From: Pseudomonas fluorescens
GTDB taxonomy: Bacteria; Pseudomonadota; Gammaproteobacteria; Pseudomonadales; Pseudomonadaceae
Length of the DNA stretch: 64,000 bases
Reading direction: 5' to 3'
Assembly: GCF_902498185.1 (NCBI RefSeq)
Contig: NZ_CABVIX010000001.1
Location: 558,001-622,000, forward strand
Shown here in pieces: positions 30,013-37,851 of the stretch (position 1 is its first letter; each line of letters opens with the position of its first letter). Both the position numbers and the translations under genes were made by a program. Under the pieces are notes generated by a model. That model had not been told where the DNA came from and did no database searches. It saw only the letters and a program-made list of their open reading frames with translations.

Positions 30013-30488
30013 GGGGTAGCCTTCTCGAGCGCTGCCAGGTCTTTCTCGACCTGCTGCATGCGCATCGTCGCTTCGGCCTGGGTCTTGGGGTCCTCGGCGC
30101 TTTCGATCATCAGCTTGGTGAGCTTGGTGCTCAGCTGCTTGCCTTGCTCGGTACTGTTCAGGTCACGGGCCTTGACCGGGTCGTGGGTGACTTCGACGAT
30201 GGTGTCGAACTCGGCGTCGGTGAAGTTCTTCTCGCTGTAGAGCTTGAACAGGTCGCGGTGCTGGTCCTGGACAGTCAGGTGACTGCGCAGCACCTCCTTG
30301 ATCTTCTCCTTCGGCACGCGCGGGTGGGTTTCCTCGAGCACGGTTGCCATTTTCTCGACGTTGTTCTCGTAGGCCTGCTGAATCGGCAGGTTGGCGACGA
30401 TCTTGTCCTCGCGGTCTTCCTTCTGATCGCACGCGACCAGGGCACCGGCCATTAACAGGGGCAACAGCAGTTTGGCGAAACGTTGCAT
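30009..30488 (-). CDS. Small lipoprotein of unknown function
   Basis: A 159-residue protein with a lipoprotein signal: MQRFAKLLLPLLMAGALVAC, with the lipobox LVAC and Cys20 as lipidation site. Asp follows the Cys, which in enteric bacteria favours inner-membrane retention, though the rule is weaker in Pseudomonas. The mature part is charged and helical, with LEETHPRVPKEKIKEVLRSH and a C-terminal coiled-coil-like RMQQVEKDLAALEKA. I do not recognise a family. It overlaps the UV endonuclease gene by 4 bases. Confidence 0.75.
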   Translation of the reverse strand: MQRFAKLLLPLLMAGALVACDQKEDREDKIVANLPIQQAYENNVEKMATVLEETHPRVPKEKIKEVLRSHLTVQDQHRDLFKLYSEKNFTDAEFDTIVEVTHDPVKARDLNSTEQGKQLSTKLTKLMIESAEDPKTQAEATMRMQQVEKDLAALEKATP

Positions 30489-30567
30489 GGATGAGGCCTT
30501 GTGTGATCAGAGGGGAGGGTATTGCTTGAGACTTCGGCCAGGGGCTAAAGGTGCCCCGGAATTGCCA

Positions 30568-31092
30568 TCATGGCGCCCCAGGGGTTACACGCTTGCCTCT
30601 GAAAGAAAACACCGCGAATTCGCTCCCTTCATGGGTAAAGTTGGCGACCTCCCGCATGCCCATTTTCAGATGTGCGTGCATCGAGGCTTCATTGCTCTTG
30701 CCCACGAAGAGAATGCCCTCCCGATCGGGCTCCAGGCGGCACAGTTCATCGAACATCAGCTGTGCCAGGCCATGGCCACGCTCGTGTTCGGTGACGCAGA
30801 TCGGGCCGTAGATGTAGGTGTCCGGCGACGCCGAATAGGCTTCGAGCATCGCCTTGACCAGGGGGTAGTCGTCGTTCATGTCGCGGGCGGCAGTCAGCAG
30901 GAAGCCGATGACTTCGTCGCCGTCGCGCGCCACGACCACCGGCATCGCCAGCAACATGGCCAGGATGCGCGCGGGCGACAGGCTGGAAGCCAGCGAGCCG
31001 CCGTGGTCGAGCTGGTTCTGCGCCTGGAGCTGGAGGATGCCGTCCAGATCGGCTTCGGTGGCGCGGGTGACGGTGAGGTTGTGAAGGGTCAT
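30568..31092 (-). CDS. GNAT-family N-acetyltransferase
   Basis: A 174-residue acetyltransferase. The fold runs from TVTRATEADLDGILQLQ at the N-terminus through VVVARDGDEVIGFLLT to ICVTEHERGHGLAQLMFDEL (the acetyl-CoA loop, here R/Q-x-x-G-x-A variant ERGHGLA) and ends with SNEASMHAHLKMGMREV. The substrate is unknown. The frame is open back to 31167, but the ATG at 31092 fits the family start. It lies 79 bases upstream of the lipoprotein gene on the same strand. Confidence 0.82.
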   Translation of the reverse strand: MTLHNLTVTRATEADLDGILQLQAQNQLDHGGSLASSLSPARILAMLLAMPVVVARDGDEVIGFLLTAARDMNDDYPLVKAMLEAYSASPDTYIYGPICVTEHERGHGLAQLMFDELCRLEPDREGILFVGKSNEASMHAHLKMGMREVANFTHEGSEFAVFSFRGKRVTPGAP

Positions 31093-31202
31093 CTGTCTGC
31101 GCTTCCGATGTCTTGGGGATTGCCGGCGTTCGATCCGGCCCATGAAGGGGTGGACCGCCAATGCCATGAGACGGTTCCGGTCCCACAGCCGTCCGTAACT
31201 TT

Positions 31203-31214
31203 AGGAAATTTCCT
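31203..31214. promoter_or_regulatory. 12-base palindrome upstream of a membrane-protein gene
   Basis: AGGAAATTTCCT is a perfect palindrome between the divergent GNAT and membrane-protein genes, 62 bases before the latter. It could be an operator; no regulator is adjacent. Confidence 0.3.
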
Positions 31215-31275
31215 GCATACTTTGTGGTGATGTATCCCGTAGCGTCCCCCTTTCACTTACAGGGGGCTTGAGCCA

Positions 31276-32001
31276 ATGCATCAACAGTGGATGAACATCA
31301 ATCAAGCCTATGTGCAGGCCAATCGGGCCCTCAGCCCGGTCAGGCTGTGGCGAGGTGGGCCCCGGCGCGAACTGGTGCCGCTGGCGCTGACGTTTGCGCT
31401 GATGGTGGCCGTGGCGGCTTCGGTTTCTCGTGTCGCCTTGGCGCTATGGCCAGTCGTCTGCATTCTGGCCGTTTCGGTACTGATGCTGCTGTGCTTCAGT
31501 TGCATGGACCGGATCGCCGCGCGGCGGTATTCCCATGAGTACGCCCACTACAGTATCTCCCGCCAGCCGTTCTCCAAGCGCCTCGATTTTCTCTGCTACG
31601 CACTGTTCAGGCAGCGGATGACGGAGGAGGGGTATACGGCCGAGCAATTGAAGGCGATCGCCGACTACGCGCAAACGCTGGGGCCGCTGCCCAAGCCCTT
31701 TCAGATCAACCAGCATTTCCTCACGCTGGCGCTGAGCTCGGTGCTGATCGGATTGTTCATCAACTATCTCCAGGGCACCGCCGACTGGGCTGAGCGCGGC
31801 CTCGTCTATATCTGGGCAGTAGCCTCGATCACAGTCATCGTCACCCTTGTGCTCGATGGGATTCGCACCGCGCAGTCACGGGATCTCCGGATACAGCGGT
31901 ATCTAAAGCGAGCGTGGATCGAACTGGAGTATGAGCAGATGGCCCGAAGTGAGCTCGTCGAGGTTGATGCGGATGTTGTTTCTCCGCTCTGGCAGCGATA
32001 G
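31276..32001 (+). CDS. Uncharacterised four-helix inner-membrane protein
   Basis: A 241-residue protein with two hydrophobic hairpins: LVPLALTFALMVAVAAS plus WPVVCILAVSVLMLLCFSC (about 34-75), and FLTLALSSVLIGLFINYL plus YIWAVASITVIVTLVL (about 150-200). A charged cytoplasmic loop lies between them and a charged tail ends at SPLWQR. I recognise no family and no catalytic motif. An AGGGGGC precedes the ATG, but those G bases can pair with CCCCCT at 31243-31248, forming a hairpin that could limit ribosome access. It is monocistronic. Confidence 0.65.
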   Translation: MHQQWMNINQAYVQANRALSPVRLWRGGPRRELVPLALTFALMVAVAASVSRVALALWPVVCILAVSVLMLLCFSCMDRIAARRYSHEYAHYSISRQPFSKRLDFLCYALFRQRMTEEGYTAEQLKAIADYAQTLGPLPKPFQINQHFLTLALSSVLIGLFINYLQGTADWAERGLVYIWAVASITVIVTLVLDGIRTAQSRDLRIQRYLKRAWIELEYEQMARSELVEVDADVVSPLWQR

Positions 32002-32085
32002 TTGTGGGTCAGTCGAATGATGTGTTGAACTTGCCAGCGAAAACGCCACCCGCCACGACCTGAATCCCGGAGCCTTTCCGCCGCA

Positions 32086-32607
32086 ATGCCAGTCACCATC
32101 ATCCCCGCCGCACCTGAAGCCGCCGACGAGATCGTCGCCTTCACCAACACAGCCCGCCGCGACCTCTTCCCGATGCTCGCCAACTCCCCGGTCCCCGACG
32201 ACCTGGCCCGCTTCCCGGCCGTCTACCTCGAAGGCCCCGGGTGCTGCCTGACCGCCCGTGACCAAGGCAAGCTTATCGCCGTGATCGGCTACCTGCCGTA
32301 TGACCACCGCTTCGGGCAGCTCGACTACCGGGCCGCGAAGGTCGTGGAAGTTGTGCGCCTCTTCGTCCTCCCTGAGTACCGCCGAAGTGGCCTGGCGGCG
32401 AAGCTGTTCGGCGCACTGAAGGATCACGCCCAGGACCAGGGCGTCGAATGCCTGTACCTGCACACCCACCCCTTCCTGCCAGGCGCGATTGCCTTCTGGG
32501 AGCGGCAAGGTTTCGAGATCGTGGATGTGGAAGCGGACCTGGTGTGGCAGACGACGCACATGCACCTCAGGCTCGCACCCTCGGTGCTACCGGCTTCAGC
32601 GCCATGA
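32086..32607 (+). CDS. GNAT-family N-acetyltransferase
   Basis: A 173-residue acetyltransferase. VVEVVRLFVLPEYRRSGLAA contains the acetyl-CoA-binding R-x-x-G-x-A loop (RRSGLAA), and HPFLPGAIAFWERQGFEIV is the typical C-terminal beta-bulge region. The N-terminus TIIPAAPEAADEIVAFTN is the usual first strand and helix. No substrate can be deduced. It ends near a GC-rich hairpin and converges with a LysE exporter gene, with which a joint detoxification role is possible but unsupported. Confidence 0.83.
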   Translation: MPVTIIPAAPEAADEIVAFTNTARRDLFPMLANSPVPDDLARFPAVYLEGPGCCLTARDQGKLIAVIGYLPYDHRFGQLDYRAAKVVEVVRLFVLPEYRRSGLAAKLFGALKDHAQDQGVECLYLHTHPFLPGAIAFWERQGFEIVDVEADLVWQTTHMHLRLAPSVLPASAP

Positions 32608-32649
32608 GGGCAGCCGAGCCTGCGACCGGCACGGCGCCTGGTACACGCT

Positions 32650-32675
32650 GCCCGCCCAGCGCAGCGGGGGCGGGC
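32650..32675. terminator. Bidirectional terminator candidate
   Basis: GCCCGCCC and GGGCGGGC form a perfect 8-base stem with a 10-base loop, between the convergent GNAT and LysE-family genes. Confidence 0.5.
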
Positions 32676-32760
32676 TGATCCCGAGGGCGGAGCCAACATG
32701 GCTGGCCCTTACGCTGACCTGGGTACAAGACTGCTTCTTCCACAAGTAAACCATCGAGTC

Positions 32761-33384
32761 TCAGGCCTTGCGGCCCACCAGCAACGCAATCCCGGCAACC
32801 CCCAGCAGCGATCCGCAGATCCTGTTGAAATACGTCTGAGCCCTTGGCGTCGCCAGTAGCCGTTGCAGGTGCAGCCCTGCGTACCCATAAAACGCGATAG
32901 CCAGCCACTCGAGCACCAGAAACACCACCCCAAGGTGCAGGAACTGCATCCCGACCGGCTTTTCCTGCGAAACGAACTGCGGCAGAAACGCTGTGAAGAT
33001 CAGGATCGCCTTGGGATTCCCTGCCGCGACGATGAACTCCCTGCGCATCAGCTGAACTATATTCGCTTTGGCCCTCTCCAGTTTCGCGTCAGCTCCCCTC
33101 GTGGTACTTCTCCAGAGCTGGATCGCGATATAGATCAGATACACCGCCCCCACGATCCGGATAGCATTGAAGAGAGTTTCCGAGGCAACGATCACCGCCG
33201 CCAGCCCCGCTGACGCCAGGGCGATCATTGCCGCGAAAGCAACCAGCCTCCCGATACCTGCAAGGCAAGAGGCTCCGAACCCGTAGCTCGCCGCATTGTT
33301 CAGGGACAGCAGGTTGTTCGGCCCAGGCGCGAGATTCAGGGCAAAGCATGCCGGTACGAAGATGAGCAGAGTGGCAAAGTCCAT
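32761..33384 (-). CDS. LysE/RhtB-family amino-acid exporter
   Basis: A 207-residue inner-membrane protein with about six helices. The family signature ALNLAPGPNNLLSLNNAASYG (split over residues 15-36) is near the N-terminus, and EFIVAAGNPKAILIFTAFLPQF lies in the middle. LysE/RhtB proteins export basic amino acids, homoserine, threonine or related metabolites. The specific substrate is unknown. The upstream gap is AT-rich and contains a strong hairpin at 33486-33514. Confidence 0.88.
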   Translation of the reverse strand: MDFATLLIFVPACFALNLAPGPNNLLSLNNAASYGFGASCLAGIGRLVAFAAMIALASAGLAAVIVASETLFNAIRIVGAVYLIYIAIQLWRSTTRGADAKLERAKANIVQLMRREFIVAAGNPKAILIFTAFLPQFVSQEKPVGMQFLHLGVVFLVLEWLAIAFYGYAGLHLQRLLATPRAQTYFNRICGSLLGVAGIALLVGRKA

Positions 33385-33485
33385 CGTGGTGAGCGCTCGC
33401 TGTTGGTGTTGTGATTATTGTGTAAAACTTATTAACTCAAGGCTGACGAGCAAAGGCCAGTTGCGCTAAGCAAGGATGCATGAGT

Positions 33486-33514
33486 GGCGCCGTGCCTTCA
33501 GTCGGCACGGCGCC
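33486..33514. repeat. Strong 11-bp hairpin, one arm repeated near 32.6 kb
   Basis: GGCGCCGTGCC and GGCACGGCGCC are perfect arms around a 7-base loop. The 15-base CGGCACGGCGCCTGG at 33503-33517 recurs exactly at 32627-32641, so the two may be copies of a small dispersed element on either side of the LysE-family gene. Confidence 0.45.
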
Positions 33515-33615
33515 TGGACCATCGTTGTATGCTCAGGGTAATGTACCTATCTTGCGTGTAACTGTTTCCAGTGGCTAAGAATAACACCGAAAATTTGAAA
33601 AGTTATTTTAATGTG

Positions 33616-34092
33616 TCATTCAAAGAGGGAGTGAGACAACTTGTAAATTGGCGAGGGCTCATGATAAGTATGCCCAATTAACCTCGGTTTAGGAAGACGT
33701 CCCGGTTCAAATCCTACACGCGCCCAGCGAACTTCACCATTACGCCCGTCGTAGATTACTATATTGCCTGTGTCAGCCACCATAAGGTGATTGTTATACC
33801 AGTACGTTTTATCTAATGTCTCCGTACTCATCGCTGACCATAGTCTTTTTCGCGAAGGATCACACAGAAAAGCAGAATTGCTGATTACAATTAAAAATTT
33901 ATTTATTTGGATTCTATTGACTGGGATAATAGGTGCATATGCAGGGCGCCGGTCGAGTTCATTCCTGATAGCACGCCAAAAACCCCATGCAAACCAAAGC
34001 AGTAATCTTATCTGTAATGCTTCTTGAACTGTCTGAGCGAATACAAGCTGCCAGAGAAGGCCGCACGTGCGGCCACATACAACGTCAGTCAA
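33616..34092 (-). CDS. AT-rich ORF of uncertain status, possibly a remnant
   Basis: The frame is open for 158 codons but has no convincing start. The first possible codon is a TTG overlapping the DUF3077 stop, and the first in-frame ATG (MSTETLDKTYWYNN) leaves only 71 residues. A palindromic hairpin at 34059-34074 would fall inside its beginning. The translated middle is hydrophobic (LLLWFAWGFW), and the end reads GNIVIYDGRNGEVRWARVGF. I recognise no family. GC is clearly below that of the neighbours, so it may be transferred DNA or a decayed C-terminal fragment. Confidence 0.3.
   Translation of the reverse strand: MTDVVCGRTCGLLWQLVFAQTVQEALQIRLLLWFAWGFWRAIRNELDRRPAYAPIIPVNRIQINKFLIVISNSAFLCDPSRKRLWSAMSTETLDKTYWYNNHLMVADTGNIVIYDGRNGEVRWARVGFEPGRLPKPRLIGHTYHEPSPIYKLSHSLFE
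34059..34074 (-). terminator. Palindromic hairpin after the DUF3077 gene
   Basis: GGCCGCACGTGCGGCC is a perfect 16-base palindrome (6-base stem, ACGT loop) just past the DUF3077 stop. On the minus strand it is followed by TTCTC, so a weak terminator is plausible. Confidence 0.45.
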
Positions 34093-34441
34093 TATCTTCC
34101 CGCTTCACCGGCCGTACCTGCGCCTCCGGCCTGGGCGCCGCTGGCGGCTCGGTCGGCAACAGCACCAATCCATCCAGCACCTTGTGCACCAGCGCCTCCG
34201 CCATTTCCAGCGACGTCTGCGAGCCCCATAGCAGCCGCCGCGCATCACCGCGTGCATCCTCGCGGGCGAGGGTGACGGATTGATAAGCGCCCTGGAGCAG
34301 ATGAAGGGTATGGACCAACGCATCCTCTGCCAACACGCCCGGGCGCACGGTGAAGATCGGCTCGTGATGGCCATTGCAGGTACCGAAGGTGAGGCGTTTG
34401 AGCGAATGCTCTTCGGGTGGGTCGGGTAGTCCTTTGGTCAT
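34085..34441 (-). CDS. DUF3077-family protein
   Basis: A 118-residue protein that reads like the DUF3077 family, common and multi-copy in P. putida-group strains. Recognisable parts are LTFGTCNGHHEPIFTVRPGV, EDALVHTLHLLQGAYQSVT and MAEALVHKVLDGLVLL. The C-terminal tail is Pro-rich. The function of the family is unknown. AAGGAG lies 7-8 bases upstream of the ATG. The long leader carries a terminator/antiterminator structure, and a 53-base copy of the gene's 3' end occurs again beyond the Fic gene. Confidence 0.75.
   Translation of the reverse strand: MTKGLPDPPEEHSLKRLTFGTCNGHHEPIFTVRPGVLAEDALVHTLHLLQGAYQSVTLAREDARGDARRLLWGSQTSLEMAEALVHKVLDGLVLLPTEPPAAPRPEAQVRPVKREDID
34090..34160. repeat. Direct repeat copy 1 (3' end of DUF3077 gene)
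   Basis: This segment inside the DUF3077 gene recurs at 36293-36345 in the same orientation. The match starts CAATATCTTCCCGCTTCACC and ends GGCTCGGTCGGCAAC. Copy 1 has 18 extra bases (about 34114-34131); otherwise only one base differs. Confidence 0.85.
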
Positions 34442-34594
34442 GGTAGAACTCCTTCGTATGGGAGGAATCCGCCACTGCCTGCCGCCAAGCAGGTGAGGGT
34501 GACGGACTACGCAAGGTTGGCGGACCGGTACGAAGGAACCGGCACTTCCGAAGAAGTCCATGCGCAGCCCGCCATAAAGCATCTTCGCGGGCAC

Positions 34595-34638
34595 AAAAAA
34601 AGCGCCTGCGAAGGTGATATGGGCGCTTTGCGCCTTCG
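34595..34638 (-). promoter_or_regulatory. Attenuator-like terminator/antiterminator in the DUF3077 leader
   Basis: Read on the minus strand, AAAGCGCC (34622-34629) and GGCGCTTT (34599-34606) form an 8-base-pair terminator stem followed by four more T. The same RNA can instead fold CGAAGG (34633-34638) with CCTTCG (34609-34614) around a GGCGC-AAA-GCGCC hairpin, which breaks the terminator. It lies 154 bases before the DUF3077 ATG, where an attenuator would sit. Confidence 0.55.
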
Positions 34639-34776
34639 TTCTGGGCCGCCAAGCCCACGTCGCTGGACTGACAGCGACCCGGGCAGGGTAGCCTGGACAA
34701 GGTAGAGTTTCAAGCAGGGGCAGCACCTGTCGAACCGAGCTGGCTGAGGTCTCCGGAGGAAGCAGCCACCTGTATC

Positions 34777-34796
34777 TCAATTCATGATCAAATTGA
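34777..34796. promoter_or_regulatory. Inverted repeat before the Fic gene
   Basis: TCAATT, 8 bases, AATTGA, in the AT-rich end of the 367-base divergent gap 34442-34808. It could be an operator for the Fic or DUF3077 promoter. A separate GTCGCTG/CAGCGAC hairpin lies at 34659-34678. Confidence 0.35.
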
Positions 34797-34808
34797 AATG
34801 AACCCCTC

Positions 34809-36203
34809 ATGCAGGCTATGCTCGTTTCAAATTCAGCGGTATTTGAGATCATGTTCAAGCGTCCCCCAGAGGTACATCCAGAGCCCTTCGAAGCCATCAT
34901 GGATCGGCACCCGAATGACGTAGCTGATTACATTGTCTTCCATCAGGTGATCGATAAAGAAGGCAGGTACCTCCATTTCGACCAGATGCGCCACAAGATT
35001 CCCAGGCGTCTTGACCGCGCTCTTGCGTGGTCCGTGGTAAAGATGGCTAGACGGGGGCAGTTATCGCCGATCATCACCCTGGGCGAGCCTTCGAAGCCCT
35101 GCTGGTTTGTGTCTACACCTGCAATCCAGAAAGCAGTGTCCCTCTGCGATCAGAAGACGACTACCGCTGTGCTCAGGTACATGACAAATCAGATCGGGGA
35201 GGGAAAGCAGCTCGAATATCTGCTGAACGATCTGATTGATGAAGAGGCCATCAGCAGTAGTCAGCTTGAGGGATCGGCTACTACGACGAAGGTCGCGAAA
35301 CTCCTGCTGTCGACCCAGCGGGGCGCGAGAACTCCCGATGAGAAAATGATCATCGGGAACTACAAGATGATGCAGTGCGCTTGGGAGCTAAGAGATCAGC
35401 CTCTCTCTCTGAAGCTGATTCAAGATCTGCATCGGGAGGGCGTCGAGGGGATCGATGATGATCACTACCGCCCCGGCGCTTTCAAGAATACCGATGATGT
35501 CGTAGTGGGCGATGGTAATGGAGGGATTGCCCACCAACCCCCACCCGCTATCACGCTTGAGCATCGGCTGGAATCGCTCATCCAATGGGTAAACTCGGAC
35601 CATGCCACGACGAACACAGCCAGCTACATTCATCCGGTCATCAAGGCGATCATCATTCACTTCGCCGTAGGCTTCGAGCATCCGTTCCACGATGGTAACG
35701 GTCGAGTAGCAAGGTCGCTTTTCTACTGGTACGTCTTCAAAGAAGGATTCCCAGCTTTCAGGTACATTGCCATCAGTTCGCTGCTGAAACGGGCTCCGGT
35801 CAAGTACGGCATGAGCTATATGTATACCGAAACCGATGAAATGGATCTGACCTATTTCATCGACCACCAGTGCCGCATAATCACCGAGGCCATCGAGCTT
35901 TTCCAGAGCAACTATGATGTTGCCGTGAGATCGATCAAAGACTTTGAAAAATTCCTGTTCGATTCGGGTTTGTATGGCAAGCTCTCAGACAAGCAACGCA
36001 TGGTGTTCAACGTCGCGAACAGCAACAGAGCGCGTCACTTTACTGTCAACAACGTCAAGATGAACCTCGGGTGCTCGTACAATACGGCCGCCAGCGTTCT
36101 GAACGGCCTGGTTGAGCTCAAGCTGTTCAAGAAAAGGAAAGAAGGAAAGGTATGGGTTTACTCAATGCTAGATCCTAAAAGCATTCAAGAGGCTTGGGTA
36201 TAG
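34809..36203 (+). CDS. Fic-domain protein AMPylator with N-terminal inhibitory helix
   Basis: A 464-residue Fic protein, predicted to transfer AMP (or another nucleotide part) to a protein hydroxyl. The core motif HPFHDGNGRVAR is complete, with the catalytic His. Upstream, ISSSQLEGS (about 148-156) matches the inhibitory (S/T)xxxE(G/N) motif, so this is a class II, self-inhibited Fic. The last 70 residues look like a winged-helix domain (NNVKMNLGCSYNTAASVLNGL), as in many Fic proteins that may control their own gene. ATG 34809 is used; ATG 34818 and ATG 34851 (MFKRPPEVHP) are alternatives, the last fitting the family well. No antitoxin gene is adjacent. It sits in a variable, REPIN-bearing spot. 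Confidence 0.88.
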   Translation: MQAMLVSNSAVFEIMFKRPPEVHPEPFEAIMDRHPNDVADYIVFHQVIDKEGRYLHFDQMRHKIPRRLDRALAWSVVKMARRGQLSPIITLGEPSKPCWFVSTPAIQKAVSLCDQKTTTAVLRYMTNQIGEGKQLEYLLNDLIDEEAISSSQLEGSATTTKVAKLLLSTQRGARTPDEKMIIGNYKMMQCAWELRDQPLSLKLIQDLHREGVEGIDDDHYRPGAFKNTDDVVVGDGNGGIAHQPPPAITLEHRLESLIQWVNSDHATTNTASYIHPVIKAIIIHFAVGFEHPFHDGNGRVARSLFYWYVFKEGFPAFRYIAISSLLKRAPVKYGMSYMYTETDEMDLTYFIDHQCRIITEAIELFQSNYDVAVRSIKDFEKFLFDSGLYGKLSDKQRMVFNVANSNRARHFTVNNVKMNLGCSYNTAASVLNGLVELKLFKKRKEGKVWVYSMLDPKSIQEAWV

Positions 36204-36292
36204 GACCTCGCCAACCCGGCCAGGACGGAGGGCCTCCCGCAATTTAGCCGCGCGCTACCCGCAGGCCGAGGCCGGGGCAGCCGAGCAGCAGC

Positions 36293-36345
36293 CAATATCT
36301 TCCCGCTTCACCGGCCTGGGCGCCGCCGGCGGCTCGGTCGGCAAC
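36293..36345. repeat. Direct repeat copy 2 (fragment of a DUF3077 3' end)
   Basis: A 53-base copy of DUF3077 3' coding sequence (see 34090-34160), lying after the Fic stop with no gene around it. It marks a lost or partially duplicated DUF3077 gene. Confidence 0.8.
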
Positions 36346-36350
36346 TATAT

Positions 36351-36463
36351 TTGTAGGAGCCGGCTTGCCCGCGATGAGACCATTGCTGATTCCGCGAGCG
36401 TATCGCCCGGGCTAGGCCCGGGGTCGCGGCGGTTAGGCGTCCCGACAAGCCCGCTACTACAGG
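36351..36463. repeat. REPIN: two inverted REP sequences of P. putida type
   Basis: TTGTAGGAGCCGGCTTGCCC at 36351-36370 and its inverse CCCGACAAGCCCGCTACTAC at 36441-36460 are two REP elements in opposite orientation. Between them CCCGGGC-TAG-GCCCGGG (36406-36422) forms a further hairpin. This is the usual REP doublet layout in pseudomonad intergenic DNA. Confidence 0.8.
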
Positions 36464-36501
36464 TAGAGCGCTGATCACTCTGAATTCACGGCCTTGGCCT
36501 A

Positions 36502-37851
36502 TCAGAACCCCCCACTAAACGGCCATTCCACAGCCACCCGTACCTGATCCCCATCCAGCTCCGCCTGTGCCGTATCCCCTCGATGCACGTTATGCCTCAC
36601 CGAAAACGCCAGCCCCTTGGCCTTGCCGCCCTGCACCACATACCGCGCTTCCAGATCCCGCTCCCAGTGCTTGCCATCCTTGCCATACCCCAGGTACGCA
36701 TACCCGCCGGAGGGATCGACATGCGTTCCATCAATATCGAACCCACGCACATACAGCGCCGTCAGCGTCAGCCCTGGCACGCCGTAGGCGCTCATGCTGA
36801 GATCGTACCGGGCCTGCCAGGACTTCTCGTTGGGCGCGTTGAAGTCGGACATCTGCACGGCGTTGCCAATGAAGATCGCCCCGCGTGTCACGTAGTCGAA
36901 CGGCGTATTGCCGTCCACCTGCTGATAACCGACGCTGAATCCGTGCGGTCCTTGGTTGAAGCGCGATACCAGGCTCCAGGTGGTGTTGTCGATACGCCCG
37001 GACAATGCCTTGCCGGTGTCGGTGGTGCGGTACAGGTTCAGGTCGAACGTCAGGCTGCGCTGGTCATCGATGACCTGGGTAAAGGTGCTGCCCAGGTAGT
37101 GTTGATTCCAGCTGTCTTCATAACGCGAGGTGTAGAGGCTGGCGCTGAAGTTGCTGGTGGGGCTGTACACCGCGCCGGCCAGGTCGAAACTGTTGCCCTT
37201 GCGCCCGTTGGAATAGTTGACCACGAACCCTTGGTCATGACTGCTGGCGTTGCGGTCGGTGCTCTCGTTGAAGTGACCGGCGACGAGCCTCAGCTTGTCG
37301 ATTTCACTGCTGGTCACGAAAAATCCGGTCGCCGTTTCAGGCAACAAGCGGCTGTCGGACGAGCTGAACACGGGCGTCTTGACCCGCTGCTCGCCGTAGG
37401 AGAGCACGGTGTCGGACATCCGCAGCTTGAGCGCCGCACCGCCGCGGCTGAACTCGTTCTTGGGATGACCGTCATTGTCCAGCCCCAGCAGACGCGCCTT
37501 GCCCGCCCGGCCGCCGCCGCTGTCGAGTTGCACGCCGAGGTAGGCGTGGGCATCGACGCCGACGCCGACCAGGCCCTGGGTGAAACCGGACTGGAATGTG
37601 CCCATGAGCCCGTACGCCCATTCCTCGGCCTTGCCGTTGCGCTCGCTGCGCGGCTTGTAGGCGTTGCGGGCGCCACTGTTACTGGCGCCGTGGCGGTAGT
37701 CGCGCTGGTCGAAGACGCTGCGGTTGAGCACGCTCCAGGAACTGTCTTCGACAAAACCTTCGGAGCGCGACTGTGCCGACTCTCCCAAAGCCAGCGGGCT
37801 GACGCCAAGCAGGGCGAGCAGCAAGGCGGAGCGTTGCGGTGAGGCAATCAT
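36502..37851 (-). CDS. OprD-family outer-membrane porin
   Basis: A 449-residue precursor. Residues 1-24 are a signal peptide (ALLLALLGVSPLALGESA), and the mature part reads as an 18-strand OprD-type beta barrel: GFVEDSSWSVLNRSVFDQRDYR, SRLLPETATGFFVTSSEIDKL (split motif), VGYQQVDGNTPFDYV and the terminal aromatic VEWPFSGGF. OprD porins take up amino acids, organic acids or other small charged solutes by diffusion. It is the last gene of the cobalamin-riboswitch operon, and its ATG overlaps the cupredoxin stop. The frame extends upstream, but the start at 37851 is set by the signal peptide. What it imports here is not evident; a cobalt or B12-precursor link is only a guess. Confidence 0.85.
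   Translation of the reverse strand: MIASPQRSALLLALLGVSPLALGESAQSRSEGFVEDSSWSVLNRSVFDQRDYRHGASNSGARNAYKPRSERNGKAEEWAYGLMGTFQSGFTQGLVGVGVDAHAYLGVQLDSGGGRAGKARLLGLDNDGHPKNEFSRGGAALKLRMSDTVLSYGEQRVKTPVFSSSDSRLLPETATGFFVTSSEIDKLRLVAGHFNESTDRNASSHDQGFVVNYSNGRKGNSFDLAGAVYSPTSNFSASLYTSRYEDSWNQHYLGSTFTQVIDDQRSLTFDLNLYRTTDTGKALSGRIDNTTWSLVSRFNQGPHGFSVGYQQVDGNTPFDYVTRGAIFIGNAVQMSDFNAPNEKSWQARYDLSMSAYGVPGLTLTALYVRGFDIDGTHVDPSGGYAYLGYGKDGKHWERDLEARYVVQGGKAKGLAFSVRHNVHRGDTAQAELDGDQVRVAVEWPFSGGF

Noticed and set aside
33690..33735. tRNA-like T-loop sequence (GGTTCAAATCC)
   Set aside because: The flanking 5-base arms do not pair beyond two positions, and no acceptor stem or anticodon arm fits around it.
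36204..36292. Possible small gene between the Fic stop and the repeat
   Set aside because: The stretch is short, has no start with a ribosome binding site, and leads directly into the DUF3077 fragment; it looks like debris.
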